Part shown: piece after piece, positions 27,278 through 37,600 of the stretch | How the letters are laid out: every line of letters begins with the position of its first letter | How positions within the stretch are numbered: position 1 is the first letter of the stretch | Source: Ignavibacteria bacterium | GTDB lineage: Bacteria; Bacteroidota; Ignavibacteria; Ignavibacteriales; SURF-24 | NCBI GenBank assembly: GCA_025612375.1 | Contig: JAAXKN010000002.1 | Location: 298,158 to 362,157 of the forward strand | DNA: 64,000 bases | Direction of reading: 5' to 3' | Position numbers and translations under genes: made by a program | Notes under the pieces: model-generated | Told to the model about the DNA's origin: nothing | Database searches by the model: none | What the model saw: the letters and a program-made list of their open reading frames with translations, nothing else

Positions 27278-28729
27278 TTACCTTTTAGTTAAAGCTTCTT
27301 TTGAAAGCGCACGGGCAATTCCAAGTTCCACCCCGTTATTGCTGCAGCGGGCAATTTTAGCAAACCACTCATTTGCACTATTAGTATCTTTTTTCTTTTC
27401 GTATGCCAGGCCTGTATAGTACCAGTTAAGAGGACTTTCCCTGTTGCCTTCGGCCAGGTACTGAAGTGCCTCGTCATACTTTCCTTCCTGTATTGCAAGG
27501 GCGCCAAGTGTGGTGTTGAAGTACATTTTCTGCGGTTCATTCTTCTCCACTTCCCTGCACTGCGTAACCAGTGTGCGGGCTTCATTTAAGTTACCCATTT
27601 CAATCATTGCGCGGCAGCGCCCGAGGTTTGCAAGGACGAGTCTTTGCGTCTTCATGTTTTCGGGAAGCGATGATTTGTTTATGATTTCAGCCGCCTGCTC
27701 AAAGTGCTTTATGCCGTCAGACGCCCTGCCCATTTCGGAGAGGATTACGCCGCCGGTGTAAAGAGAGCGGAATTCCTGCCCCGTTAGCTTTTCCTTTTCA
27801 GCCATCGCTTTGCTTTTTTCCATCAGATCCACTGCTTCATTTATTTTCCCCTCGTAAAGGTAGCTTATGGCCTCATTATACATTGATTCCAGTTTACCAA
27901 TTGTAGTAGGGGCTTTCTCCAGGGCCTTCTGGAAGTTGGCTCTTGCATTTGCGTAGTCTCCTCTCATGGCATAGTTTGAACCTATGCTGTTTAAGGACTG
28001 ATAGAATGAAGGATCTTTCTGGAGGGCTTTTTCATTCTGCTTGCGTGAATCTGTGTAGCGCCCCGACTTAATCAGATAGTCCGCATAATAATAGTATGGC
28101 GCGGCATCTTCGGAATTAAGTTTAATATAATCCAGATAGACGTTTTCGGCTTCCTCGTCCTTATTAAGCCTTGCGTAGCACGTTCCCAGCAGGTTATAAG
28201 GTGCGGCAAATTTTTTGTCGGCATCAATAGCCTGCTTGAGGTGTTCTGAGGCCAGTGTGTAGTTGTTGAAATCCTCAAAGTAAAGGCTGCCCAGTGTGTA
28301 CTGCACGGCACGGTCTTTGGGAAACTTTTCGTCTAGTTTCTGAAGGCGGGTTTTATAATCCTCCAGCGGTCCCTCGCTGCGGGCCTTCATAAGTAGTATC
28401 CATTCCTTTTCACCTTCTGACACGTTGCCCGAAAGGCTCAGAGCCTTATCCAGATAAGCCTTGCTCTCGTCTAGATTATTGCCTGACAGTTCAGCCATCC
28501 TGAGATACCCCATGGCAAAATTGGGGTCTGCCTTCACGGCTTTCTGAAGCAGGTCCATTGCGGCATCAAATTTCATTTTGCAGGCCATCTTCTCGGCGTC
28601 GTTATAGAGTTTCAGGACCTCTGAAGAAGAAGCTGTAATTTTCATCTGGCCTTTCTGTGCGTAGGCAAGGCCGCTAAGAGCTGCTGAAAAGAGCAGGAAC
28701 AAAAGAATAGTCTTTTTTAAGCTTTTCAT
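27278..28729 (-). CDS. Secreted TPR-repeat protein
   Basis: A 483-aa protein with a signal peptide (TILLFLLFSAALSGLAYAQ) and about ten tandem tetratricopeptide repeats over residues 35-475, for example FDAAMDLLQKAVKADPNFAMG, AVQYTLGSLYF, YARLNKDEEAENVYLDYIKL, SIGSNYAMRGDYANARANF and ALAIQEGKYDEALQYLAEGN. No catalytic domain is present. Such periplasmic TPR proteins usually scaffold complexes. It starts with a GGAGGTC RBS (GACCTCC on the plus strand), and its promoter must lie in the 347-bp gap towards the S9 hydrolase gene. No operon partners are evident. Confidence 0.88.
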   Translation of the reverse strand: MKSLKKTILLFLLFSAALSGLAYAQKGQMKITASSSEVLKLYNDAEKMACKMKFDAAMDLLQKAVKADPNFAMGYLRMAELSGNNLDESKAYLDKALSLSGNVSEGEKEWILLMKARSEGPLEDYKTRLQKLDEKFPKDRAVQYTLGSLYFEDFNNYTLASEHLKQAIDADKKFAAPYNLLGTCYARLNKDEEAENVYLDYIKLNSEDAAPYYYYADYLIKSGRYTDSRKQNEKALQKDPSFYQSLNSIGSNYAMRGDYANARANFQKALEKAPTTIGKLESMYNEAISYLYEGKINEAVDLMEKSKAMAEKEKLTGQEFRSLYTGGVILSEMGRASDGIKHFEQAAEIINKSSLPENMKTQRLVLANLGRCRAMIEMGNLNEARTLVTQCREVEKNEPQKMYFNTTLGALAIQEGKYDEALQYLAEGNRESPLNWYYTGLAYEKKKDTNSANEWFAKIARCSNNGVELGIARALSKEALTKR

Positions 28730-29076
28730 TTTGACCTCCTGAAATAATATTCTGATTTATATTTAATGCGGAATTATTGCAGTCGGAAATTGAAAAAATG
28801 TATGCCGGTTTGGGGCCTGAGAATGCCCTTTGGGGACAGGTATTCCTGCCGGGAGAAAAAAGTTTCTTCTGGAGAGAGAAAGCTGGAACTATGGGGCGAG
28901 TTTTCACGGAACCTCTCCTAAAACTTATATACAATTATCAATTTTATTTTATCAATTTCAAGTAGCGGAAGTATATTCAAGTCCCGTAAAAAGATAAGAC
29001 GTCTGTTTATACGTGGATTAGAGGATGGGGCATGAAAGTGGATGGGCAGGGAAAACCTGCCCATCTTACAACAAAC
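28730..29076. other. Intergenic region, nothing but a 3' hairpin seen
   Basis: 347 bp between two minus-strand genes. It must carry the promoter of the TPR gene. No convincing ORF was found (a 62-codon plus-strand frame lacks an RBS and any family likeness). The only structured element is the hairpin at 29041-29065. Confidence 0.5.
29041..29065 (-). terminator. Perfect 10-bp hairpin after the S9 hydrolase gene
   Basis: GATGGGCAGG (29041-29050) pairs perfectly with CCTGCCCATC (29056-29065) across a GAAAA loop, 11 bp after the minus-strand stop at 29077. It lacks a T-run on the minus strand. A hairpin with the same GGGCAGG/CCTGCCC core follows the DJ-1-like gene (39170). Confidence 0.6.
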
Positions 29077-30165
29077 TTATTTATATGCAACTACTTCAAG
29101 ATCCCGGGTTGACCTGAACGGGTGCGGAGGTTTAAGATAGCGCGCCAGGAAGGAGTAAATTTTCATGCGTGTTTCCCTGGCAAGCTTCGTATCTATGCGG
29201 TCGAAGCTGTGGCCGCCGGGGGCATCCTTAAAGATCTCGTATTCAAATTTTTTGCCTTCAGCCTTAAGGGCCCTAATCATGCTTTCCACTTCAAGCACGT
29301 TAACGTCGTCGTCATTGGTATTTGTGTGAATGAGGAGCGGAGTCTTAAGCTTTTCGGCATAGTTAACGGGTGAGCGTTTCCTGTATTCCTGAACGTCCTC
29401 GTTGGCAGTTTTGCCCAGGTGAAACTCAGCCGAGAATTCCTTGCGGTACTCGTCGTCGTAATAACCCATGCGGGCTACGAGGTCGCTAACCGGTACGCCG
29501 GCAAATGCCGCCTGATAGTCGTCGGGGTGCTGGAAAATATCCATGAGTGTGATCAGTCCGCCGTGGCTCCAGCCCACAATTCCAACGCGGTCTTTATCGA
29601 CTATGTCGTAGTTTTCAACCATATAGTCGCGTGCAGCGTGGTTGTCGTCAATTTCAAGTCCGCCGTAATCAATTTTCTCATAAAAGCTTTTGCCGTATCC
29701 CGTGCTTCCGCGGTATTCGGGGGCGGCAACTATGTAGCCTTGGGAAACCATCTCGCGGATTATGTGCGTGTGGTAAGTTGTGAAGTTTGCATGGACTCCT
29801 CCGTGAGGCAGGATAATAAGAGGATACTTTCTGCTGCGGTCAAGTTTCTGTGGTATAAAAACGTAGCACCAGAACTTCAGCGGGTTGTTGGCGCCCATGG
29901 CTGTAGGGTTCTTTACGTGGTTTGAGGGAGGGCCCACAATATAAACCTTGTCGATGTTAGCCACGTCACTTACCTTGTCGTACCAGAGCACGTCGTCAAT
30001 GGCTTTCTCCATTTCATCGATCCTGTGATCGAGGTCCTGAAATTTCTTATCCAAATATTCCTTATAGTCTTTAAGGTTATCTGTCTTTTCCTGTGCCTTT
30101 ATGGGGAAAGCTAAGACGAGGCACAAGACTAAGGCAGAAAGAATAGCTGTAAATCTTAAATGCAT
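29077..30165 (-). CDS. Secreted S9-type alpha/beta hydrolase (prolyl oligopeptidase family)
   Basis: The start is set at ATG 30165 (MHLRFTAILSALVLCLVLAF, a good signal peptide), with CCGGAG 9-13 nt upstream; a frame open to 30255 has no RBS. The 362-aa product has an N-terminal coiled segment (about 25-65) and an alpha/beta hydrolase domain with the S9 features: LIILPHGGVHANFTTYH (HGG oxyanion motif), AAPEYRGSTGYGKSFY, nucleophile Ser in VGWSHGGLI, an Asp in HTNTNDDDVNVLE and His in PGGHSF. It is probably a periplasmic peptidase or esterase. Compared with full prolyl oligopeptidases it lacks the propeller domain. It stands alone on the minus strand. Confidence 0.88.
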   Translation of the reverse strand: MHLRFTAILSALVLCLVLAFPIKAQEKTDNLKDYKEYLDKKFQDLDHRIDEMEKAIDDVLWYDKVSDVANIDKVYIVGPPSNHVKNPTAMGANNPLKFWCYVFIPQKLDRSRKYPLIILPHGGVHANFTTYHTHIIREMVSQGYIVAAPEYRGSTGYGKSFYEKIDYGGLEIDDNHAARDYMVENYDIVDKDRVGIVGWSHGGLITLMDIFQHPDDYQAAFAGVPVSDLVARMGYYDDEYRKEFSAEFHLGKTANEDVQEYRKRSPVNYAEKLKTPLLIHTNTNDDDVNVLEVESMIRALKAEGKKFEYEIFKDAPGGHSFDRIDTKLARETRMKIYSFLARYLKPPHPFRSTRDLEVVAYK

Positions 30166-30337
30166 AACAAACTCCGGATTAAAATTCCAATAGAAAAATG
30201 ATGTCCGAATTTTAGAAAAATAAGTTTTAATAGCAAACTTTAAAATTCTCCTCATTTGATGAAGGAAGTTGTTTTACATAAAAAGACTTATAAATTAAAT
30301 AAGAAAGAGGGCTGAATAACTTTTTAGAGGGGTCGAT

Positions 30338-31183
30338 ATGAGGAGGTCGCTCTTGTTTTTTATTTTCGCCATTTCATGCACTGTCTTTGCACAGAAAGTG
30401 AATGATTCCCTGCTTTACAAATGGATACCCAAAGGTGCTGCGGGAATTAATGTAAGCCAGATAGCTCTAAGCCAGTGGGCGCAGGGAGGGGATAATGCAA
30501 TTACCTGGATCCTTAACGGAGAACTGGGGCTGAACTATTATACAAAAACTTACTCATTCCTGAATAACTTCAAACTAGCCTACGGCAGAACCAAATTGGG
30601 AGAGAGTGACTACAGGACAAACGACAATGAGCTCTATCTTGAGAACGTGTACTCATACTTTGTGGGCTGGGCCATTGAGCCTTATGTAAGCAACACTATC
30701 AGGACGGCAGTAAGCACGGGGTATAATTATAAGGTTACTCCATTTGTTAAGACTGCAGACTTTTTTGACCCCGGTTTCGTAACGCAAAGTGCGGGCTTTG
30801 CATATACGAGAAACAAAACTGTTACAACAAGGTTTGGCCTTGCATTCCAGGAAACCTTTACAAATAGATACCGGCAGTACACGGATGATGCCGGGACAAT
30901 GGATAAAGCTGAAGCCTTCAAGTTTGAAACGGGTCTTGAATCGGTAACTGACCTGGAAACAGATCTGGGCGAAAATATGCTGTATAAAAGCAGCCTCAGG
31001 CTATTCACGCGTTTTAAGAACCTGGACGTGTGGGATGTAAGATGGGACAACACCGTGGCGGCACAGATAAATAAATTCTTTACCGTTAAGCTGAATGTTC
31101 TGACGCTCTATGAAAAAGCCCTCTCACCCAAAACCCAGCTGAAAGAAATGCTGCTATTGGGATTTACGTATACGTTCTTCTGA
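30338..31183 (+). CDS. DUF3078 outer membrane beta-barrel protein
   Basis: A 281-aa protein: signal peptide (SLLFFIFAISCTVFAQ) followed by the DUF3078 pattern, with GINVSQIALSQWAQGGDNAI near the N-terminus, WILNGELGLNYYTKT, NNFKLAYGRTKLG and RTNDNELYLENVYSY. Alternating beta strands end in a terminal F (GFTYTFF), the usual BamA recognition end. The family is common in Bacteroidota-related phyla and its function is unknown. The ATG follows GGGGTCGAT (weak RBS). It is followed 124 bp later by another barrel-like gene on the same strand. Confidence 0.85.
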   Translation: MRRSLLFFIFAISCTVFAQKVNDSLLYKWIPKGAAGINVSQIALSQWAQGGDNAITWILNGELGLNYYTKTYSFLNNFKLAYGRTKLGESDYRTNDNELYLENVYSYFVGWAIEPYVSNTIRTAVSTGYNYKVTPFVKTADFFDPGFVTQSAGFAYTRNKTVTTRFGLAFQETFTNRYRQYTDDAGTMDKAEAFKFETGLESVTDLETDLGENMLYKSSLRLFTRFKNLDVWDVRWDNTVAAQINKFFTVKLNVLTLYEKALSPKTQLKEMLLLGFTYTFF

Positions 31184-31307
31184 AAAAGGATTTCAGAAAG
31201 TTGTGCCGGGGAACATTACCACTTACTGGATAATAACCGGCATATATATTACATTGACAATGGAGCATTCAGAAATTCTTTGAACTTATTGTACCGGGGG
31301 TGACTGT

Positions 31308-31910
31308 ATGAAAAAAATAACAATTTTCTTTTTCCTTGTGACTACCTGTCTTTTTGCACAGAGGGAAACAGTCTTTGAAGGTGAAATAGATAACGGCGGC
31401 TTCGGCGGGCCCGTGGTAAAATTCACACAGGTAAAAGGCAGCTTCGGCGTCATAGTGGGAGGCTACGGCGGATGGCTCATAAACCACCAGTTCTTAATCG
31501 GAGGAGGCGGCTTTGGACTTGCAAACGAGATTCAGGCAGACCAGGAGGTAACCGACGTTTTCGGCTTTACAGAGCGCCCGGTCTTAAATTTCGGCTACGG
31601 CGGACTGATAGCTGAATACTACTTTAACCCTATGAAAGTTATTCATTATTCGGTTTCACTCCTTGTTGGAGGCGGCGGCATCTCCTACCGCGAGGGGCTT
31701 TTTATGGAGCACTCCAGCCGCGACAATAACCCGGATGCGTTCTTTGTCCTTGAACCTGCTGTAAGCGGAGAGCTCAATGTGGCTAAGTTTATGAAGATCG
31801 GGCTCGGAGCCGGATACAGGTGGACTACGGGCGTAAATATGGTGGGAATTAAAAACTCCGACCTGAGCAATTTTTCTGTCAACCTGGCTTTGAAGTTCGG
31901 GAAGTTCTAA
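31308..31910 (+). CDS. Small secreted Gly-rich beta-barrel-like protein
   Basis: A 200-aa protein, not assigned to a family. Signal peptide KKITIFFFLVTTCLFAQ, then glycine-rich beta strands: GGFGGPVVKFTQVKGSFGVI, GGYGGWLINHQFLIGGG, RPVLNFGYGGLIAEYYF, HYSVSLLVGGGGISY, KIGLGAGYRW, and a final strand FSVNLALKFGKF ending in F, as in barrels inserted by BamA. GGGGGTGACT precedes the ATG. It lies between DUF3078 and a serine hydrolase gene on the same strand (51 bp before the latter), possibly one transcript. Confidence 0.78.
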   Translation: MKKITIFFFLVTTCLFAQRETVFEGEIDNGGFGGPVVKFTQVKGSFGVIVGGYGGWLINHQFLIGGGGFGLANEIQADQEVTDVFGFTERPVLNFGYGGLIAEYYFNPMKVIHYSVSLLVGGGGISYREGLFMEHSSRDNNPDAFFVLEPAVSGELNVAKFMKIGLGAGYRWTTGVNMVGIKNSDLSNFSVNLALKFGKF

Positions 31911-31961
31911 AACAAAATAAAATATCCTGCGTCTAATTATGAAACAAAACAGGGTATCTAA

Positions 31962-33386
31962 ATGCAGACCTGCCGCAGGATATTTCTTCTGATTTTACTG
32001 ACCGCTTCAATAGCTGCGTCACAAAAGCTGTCAAAGTCCGATAAGGCTTATATCGACAGCATTATGAATGCCACCTATAAACCCTCGGCCCCGGGCGCCG
32101 TTGTGCTCGCGGCAAAAGACGGGAAGGTGCTTTTCCGCAAGGCGTACGGTATGGCAAGCCTGGAGCTCAAGGTAAAACAGACCCCGGAATTCCTCTTCCC
32201 CCTGGGCTCGATTGTAAAGCAGTTTACATCTGTCAGCATACTGAAGCTCTGCCGGGAGGGAAAAATTTCTCTTCAGGATGATGTAAGAAAATTCATCCCC
32301 GATTATAACACCCATGGCCGCAGAGTAACAATTGAAAACCTTCTTACGCACACAAGCGGCATAATGAGCCTTTATGAAAGGCCGGACTATATGAGCCTGA
32401 GGAAGAGTGACTTTAAGCCGGATAGCCTGATAAAACTTTTCCAGGATCAGGATCTGTACTTTGAACCCGGAACAAACTGGAACTACTCAAATTCCGGATT
32501 TACACTCCTGGGCATCATAATAGAGAAAGTCTCGGGCATGAGCTTCAGTGAGTACCTCGGGAAAAATATATTCACTCCTCTAGGCATGACAAACACCTTT
32601 ATCGCCTCATCTGACAGCGTTATTCCGGGGCTGGTCCCATACTATAAATCCAGCGGCAAAGGCGCCTTTAAGCCGGGGCCATATTTCAGCTTCAGTTCAT
32701 TGTTTGCCGCAGGGGACATCATCTCCTGCTGTGACGACATGCTGAAGTGGGATGAGGCGCTTTATACCGGGGAAATAGTGAATAAGGAATGGCTTAAGAA
32801 AGCCTGGACTTCATTTACACTTCCCGATGGAGAGAAAACCAACTACGGATACGGCTGGGCGCTGGGCGAATATAAAGGGATGCATTTTATTCAGCACGAC
32901 GGGATTGCGGGCTACCTTTCAGACGCCATAAGGGTTCCTGAAAAGCATCTGTTCGTCTTTATCGCCTCAAATAACGGTTCCATAAGTCCCAACGATGCGG
33001 CAAACAAAATTGCATTAAGACTCCTGGGCATGAAGCCTGAGAAGGCTCTTAATTTGGATAATAAAGCTTTAAGGGAATATTCCGGCACTTTCGAAGTCAG
33101 GCGCCCGGCAGGAAATGATTTCCGATACGCTTCAAAAGAAAAAGTATACCGCAGCATAACCCTCAGCGGGGATTCTCTCATTTCCGAATGCAGGTTTGAA
33201 GGGAAGTACAGGCTAATCCCGTCAGAGAAGGACATCTTTCTTTTTGAAAGGACGGATACAAAACTGCAGTTTTTGAGAAATGAAAAGGGGAAGATAAAAG
33301 CCGTAAGAATATTTAGTGAGCCCGTAAATTACGGACCCGATGAGCTTGAAACGCTTTCTGAAGTGACGGTTTCGGAAAAGAAGTAA
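31962..33386 (+). CDS. Secreted serine hydrolase, beta-lactamase (class C)/PBP4-like family
   Basis: A 474-aa protein with a short signal peptide (IFLLILLTASIAASQ). The beta-lactamase/esterase fold covers residues about 25-340. The SxxK motif is S83-I-V-K86 in PLGSIVKQFTS, the YxN motif is Y175-S-N in NWNYSNSGFTLLG, and HDG in FIQHDGIAGYLS serves as the third (KTG-equivalent) element. The C-terminal about 100 residues form a lipocalin-like domain seen in this family. HDG rather than KTG favours an esterase or D-aminopeptidase-type enzyme over a true beta-lactamase. It probably acts in the periplasm on peptidoglycan or peptides. A convergent terminator follows. Confidence 0.88.
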   Translation: MQTCRRIFLLILLTASIAASQKLSKSDKAYIDSIMNATYKPSAPGAVVLAAKDGKVLFRKAYGMASLELKVKQTPEFLFPLGSIVKQFTSVSILKLCREGKISLQDDVRKFIPDYNTHGRRVTIENLLTHTSGIMSLYERPDYMSLRKSDFKPDSLIKLFQDQDLYFEPGTNWNYSNSGFTLLGIIIEKVSGMSFSEYLGKNIFTPLGMTNTFIASSDSVIPGLVPYYKSSGKGAFKPGPYFSFSSLFAAGDIISCCDDMLKWDEALYTGEIVNKEWLKKAWTSFTLPDGEKTNYGYGWALGEYKGMHFIQHDGIAGYLSDAIRVPEKHLFVFIASNNGSISPNDAANKIALRLLGMKPEKALNLDNKALREYSGTFEVRRPAGNDFRYASKEKVYRSITLSGDSLISECRFEGKYRLIPSEKDIFLFERTDTKLQFLRNEKGKIKAVRIFSEPVNYGPDELETLSEVTVSEKK

Positions 33387-33390
33387 GAAA

Positions 33391-33419
33391 AGGTGAGAGT
33401 CTCTTTCAGGCTCTCACCT
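33391..33419. terminator. Convergent bidirectional terminator
   Basis: AGGTGAGAG (33391-33399) pairs with CTCTCACCT (33411-33419) with an 11-nt loop, between the plus-strand serine hydrolase and the minus-strand creatininase gene. TTTAGTTTT follows on the plus strand and CTTTTCTTAC on the minus strand. Confidence 0.8.
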
Positions 33420-33427
33420 ATTTAGTT

Positions 33428-34327
33428 TTAATGAAGCCCGGTCTTCTGCGGGTTTTCAGATTCATCAAAGAACTGCTTCTGGAGTTCCAGTATGCTGCTA
33501 TTCTTTTTTACATTCTGAATGAGTCTTGTAAGCTGGTCCACTTCGTTATTAACCAGCAGTTCGCCTAATTCCCTCGAGGCAAAGCTTCCGTCGCCAGCGT
33601 AGTGATTGGGGAAACGGGCATACCACCATATACCTGAAAAAGAATCCGGAAGGTCCTTCAGGCGTTTCTGATCGTCCCCGTTCTGGCTTTTGGCCTGATC
33701 GAGGTGGACAAGTGATCCGTTTGTAACGAGCATTTCGGAAGTTTCCGTCTCACCTGCGTGTCCGTCATTTGTTGTCTTGCGGAGCTTTTTAACTTTTTCT
33801 GCCACTTCCGGGTTTTCAGACGGGGTGAAAAGTATAACGGCATAATCTTTTCTTTTTTCAAGTTGTGCCTGGCAGAAGTATCTGAGAAAGTAAGTGTTGC
33901 CGCCGTGGCCGCTTACTAGTATAATTTTCTTTATGCCGTTGCGTGAAAGCTCATCGCAGGTTTCCTGAAGAATATTCCATACAAGGCTTGAGCTGTAGGC
34001 AATTGTGCCCGGCTGGTGTTTGGCTTCAAATATCTGTCCGAAATAGTACTGCGGGAAAATAATAGTGTATTCCTTTTGGGCTGCGCGAGAGACAATTTCC
34101 CTTACGTCCAGCATGTCGGTGCCCAGGGGAAGATGGGGTCCGTGCTTCTCAAGAATTCCCATCGGTATGATGCAGGTCATCTCAGATTTTTCCACGGCTT
34201 TCTTAAAATCCGGCGATGTGAGCTCCTCGTACTTTGTGGAAAGCCTTTCCTGGGAAGTCTGTGCAAAAGACATCCCGGATAACAGGATAGTTATTAAGAT
34301 AGTAACTGCAGATATAACATTTTTCAT
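33428..34327 (-). CDS. Secreted creatininase-family amidohydrolase
   Basis: A 299-aa protein with a signal peptide (AVTILITILLSGMSFAQ) and the creatininase/MftE fold. Metal-binding motifs are visible: GILEKHGPHLPLGTDMLD (His and Asp ligands), LVSGHGGNTYFL and NDGHAGETETSEML. The family hydrolyses cyclic or linear amides (creatinine, formamides, mycofactocin peptide) in a binuclear metal site. A secreted member is less usual than a cytoplasmic one. The substrate cannot be told. It is a single gene on the minus strand; its upstream region is shared with the divergent small ORF and the T9SS gene at 34660. Confidence 0.88.
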   Translation of the reverse strand: MKNVISAVTILITILLSGMSFAQTSQERLSTKYEELTSPDFKKAVEKSEMTCIIPMGILEKHGPHLPLGTDMLDVREIVSRAAQKEYTIIFPQYYFGQIFEAKHQPGTIAYSSSLVWNILQETCDELSRNGIKKIILVSGHGGNTYFLRYFCQAQLEKRKDYAVILFTPSENPEVAEKVKKLRKTTNDGHAGETETSEMLVTNGSLVHLDQAKSQNGDDQKRLKDLPDSFSGIWWYARFPNHYAGDGSFASRELGELLVNNEVDQLTRLIQNVKKNSSILELQKQFFDESENPQKTGLH

Positions 34328-34434
34328 TGTGCTTCCTCAATAGATCCGTTATAAAAAATTTTGGTACACAAATATATAAATCTTCCTCAATGCGGCAAAT
34401 AATTTGCCTTTGGGAATTTTCAGAAGGAGAAACG

Positions 34435-34539
34435 ATGCCTCAAAAAGATACACGTTTAAAATCCCCGGAGTCAGGTTTATTAGTAAAAATCAGGAAATTG
34501 GCCCCAAAACGCATTGCCCTTAACTGGTATGATACTTGA
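34435..34539 (+). CDS. Possible small basic protein with strong RBS
   Basis: A 34-residue ORF beginning MPQKDTRLKSPESG and ending in ALNWYDT, preceded by AGAAGGAGA with ideal spacing (4 nt to the ATG). The product is strongly basic, with no signal peptide and no recognised motif. It lies 120 bp before the T9SS gene at 34660, in the same orientation. The RBS is one of the best in the window, which is why the ORF is listed, but there is no other support. Confidence 0.35.
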   Translation: MPQKDTRLKSPESGLLVKIRKLAPKRIALNWYDT

Positions 34540-34564
34540 ATTATATCAATGTTTGACATAATAC

Positions 34565-34579
34565 TTGATATAGATCACA
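34565..34579. promoter_or_regulatory. CRP/FNR-family-like operator
   Basis: TTGATATAGATCACA resembles the FNR/CRP consensus (TTGAT-N4-ATCAA / ...ATCACA). The same pattern, TTGATTAGGATCACA, occurs at 46903 upstream of the second giant T9SS gene. It lies 80 bp before the start of the 34660 gene. The regulator is not in the window. Confidence 0.45.
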
Positions 34580-34659
34580 GTCTGATAAGGATATTGATCT
34601 AAATTACAATTTTATTTTCCTGTTCTTAATTTAATTACAAACAAATGATAGGGGGGGCC

Positions 34660-37600
34660 ATGAAAGGATCATTTCAGCGATTTCGGATCTTTACTCTGTT
34701 CGTTTTAGCTTTTTCATTTGTTCTGTTATCTGCCTGGAACGTTAAAGCCCAGTACACGATCTTCAGCGGCCAGGTACCCGCTTCTTCAGGGACTGATGAC
34801 AATTATGAGCTGGGTACAAAGTTCACCTCTTCGCACCTGGCGGAGGTTACAGCCATCCGTTTCTACAAAATGGCTGGAGAGACCGGAGCGCACACAGGCA
34901 AGATCTGGTCAAATTCAGGTCAAAGACTTGCAGAAGTTACTTTTTCTTCAGAATCATCTTCAGGCTGGCAGACAGCAGCCCTTTCTTCACCATTAAGAAT
35001 CGAGCCCGGTACGAAGTATGTTGTATCAGTCAATGCCAACACGGAATATCCTATTACACAGAACGGATTTATTACTGCCGTTTCAAACGGATTTCTGACG
35101 GGTGAGATGGGTGTATTTAACGTGACGCGGGAAGAATACCCGGCAGACACTTACAACAGTTCCAGTTACTTTGTTGACATTACTGCCTCTCCGCTGGATC
35201 AGGTATTTACCACTCAGGTGCCAACAGCAGATCCATTTACCGGGGAAGGGGATCTTGAGCTGGGGCTTAAATTCACTACCTCAACAGCAGCCAAAGTCAA
35301 GTATATCAGATACTATAAAGTTGCCGGTGAGACAGGTGAGCACACGGGAAATCTATGGGCAATGAACGGAAGTAAACTTGCATCGGTCAGCTTTACAGGC
35401 GAGACAAATGCCGGATGGCAGTATGCCAGGCTGAATGATGAGGTTTATCTTGAAGCCGGAACTACTTATGTGGTTTCTGTAAATTCAAACGTGGCTTATG
35501 GTGCCATGCCGCATGCATTGGAATCGCCGGTAACCAACGGCGTTTTAACTGCCCCGTCAGGGAATAACGGGATTTATAATGAAACACCGGGAGTGTTTCC
35601 CTCGACATTCTTCGACAGTCCCAACTATTTCAGGGATATTGTAGTTGTTCCCTTGTACACCCCTCAGGCACCTGTAAATCCTTCTCCTACAAATGAAATG
35701 ACGGGTGTATCAATTGAACCGGTTTTAAGCTGGCAGGCTGTTGCGGGAGTTACTTCATATACTCTCCAGCTAGCAGAAGATGCCGGCTTTACTGCTAACC
35801 TCAGAACCTTTACTAGCATTACTTCCAATTCTTTTGCCATAGCAGGACTTTCAAACGGCAAATCCTATTACTGGCGTGTAAAGGGAGTTAATGATATTGT
35901 GGAAGGGAACTGGTCTTCCACTTTTAAGTTTACTACGATTGCCCATACTGATGTAGTCCTTTCCTATCCCAAGGGAGGAGTAAGGCTATTTAATGATAAG
36001 CCGCAATTTACGTGGTACGTACCTGCGGGGGGAACAGGCTGGAAATATGACCTCATATATTCCACAGACCAGAATTTCGCCTCTTATGTTACTATCGGCA
36101 ATCTTACACAAAACCAGTATACGCTTGAAGGCCTTCAGGCAGGAAGAACCTACTACTGGAAAATAAGGCTTAAAACCGCTGCGGGAGCTGTTGTGGGATA
36201 TTCCGCAAAAGAAAGCTTTATTTCTTTCGGAGAGGCTTTGAAACCTGTAGCTTCCTGGCCCGTCGGGAATGCAACGGTGTACTCATTGTCGCAGGACCTC
36301 TACTGGTATCTTAACGGTGCATCCACAGGGCTGACGTATGCTCTCGAAATGAGAGAGGGTGCTCCAACAGCGCTTACAAATAATGCTACAAATACAGGAA
36401 TAAATGACACACACTATAAGGTTACAGGACTTCTATCAGGCAAACAGTACTCATGGCATGTAAAGTCCATATCAGCTTCAGGCGAATCCTCATGGTCTGA
36501 TCCTGTGAGCTTTAAGACTGCAGCCGCAGAAAAAGTTGTTGTCCCTGTTGCGTCCTGGCCGATTGGTTACCCGGTCGTTTACACTTTGACCCCAAGCCTC
36601 AACTGGTACCTTGGTGCGGCATCCGACGGGTTAACCTTTGATGTGGAAATTGTTGAAGGCCTGCAAACGAGCTTTACAAATTCCCCGACATTCTACGGCA
36701 TAGCATCACTTTCCGTTGTAACCAATCCTCTTATGCCGGGAAAGGACTATAAGTGGCAGGTGAGATCCTTTGACGGAGTAAATTACTCCGGGTGGTCCAA
36801 ACCCGCAACATTTAAGGTCGCAGGTACAATAGGCAATGCTCCTGTTGTTCCCAATCCGTCATGGCCTGTAAAGGGCGCTCTGGTTTATTCTACTGAAACA
36901 ACTCTCAGCTGGTACACAGGAACAGTTTCCACAGGACTGAAATATGACGTGGAGTACGGACAGGGCGCGCTGACAGGAGCACCAACCAAATCAGATATTT
37001 CAGACTTGTCCGTTGAAATAACAGGGCTTGAAGCCGGAAAGCCCTATAACTGGAGAGTCCGGTCTACAAGTCCACTCGGGATTTCAGGCTGGTCTAAGAC
37101 TGAAACCTTCAAGACTGCAAGCAATGCCCCTATAGCTAAGAGCCCGGTACTCTCATGGCCTGTAAAAGGGGTAACGGTATATACTAATTCACCTGTACTT
37201 TCCTGGTTCTTAAATTCCCCGTCTGAGGGATTGACGTATGAATTGAAATATTCCACTTCTTCCTCAATGACAGGAGCAGTTATTTTTGATGGAATTACAG
37301 AGACAAAGTACGAGCTGAAAAATCTGACTCCGGGGGCAACATACTACTGGCAGGTTCGTTCTTATGACGGTACAGTTTATTCGTCTCCTTCTGCAACGGG
37401 CAGCTTTGTTGTATTTGCAGGCAACGCCGCAGTTGTACCTCTTGCGGGCAGTCCTGTTGAAGGTGTTCAGACCGGAAGCCTTTCGCCGGTGCTTTCGTGG
37501 TTTATACCGGCTTCGGGTGACGTAGAAAGTTATATAGTAGAATACTCGAAGAAGTCCGATATGTCGGAGCCTGTGAGCATTGAAGTTCAGAATAATTCTG

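Noticed and set aside
28777..28965. 62-codon plus-strand frame before the TPR gene
   Set aside because: No RBS, no motif, overlaps the likely promoter of the TPR gene.
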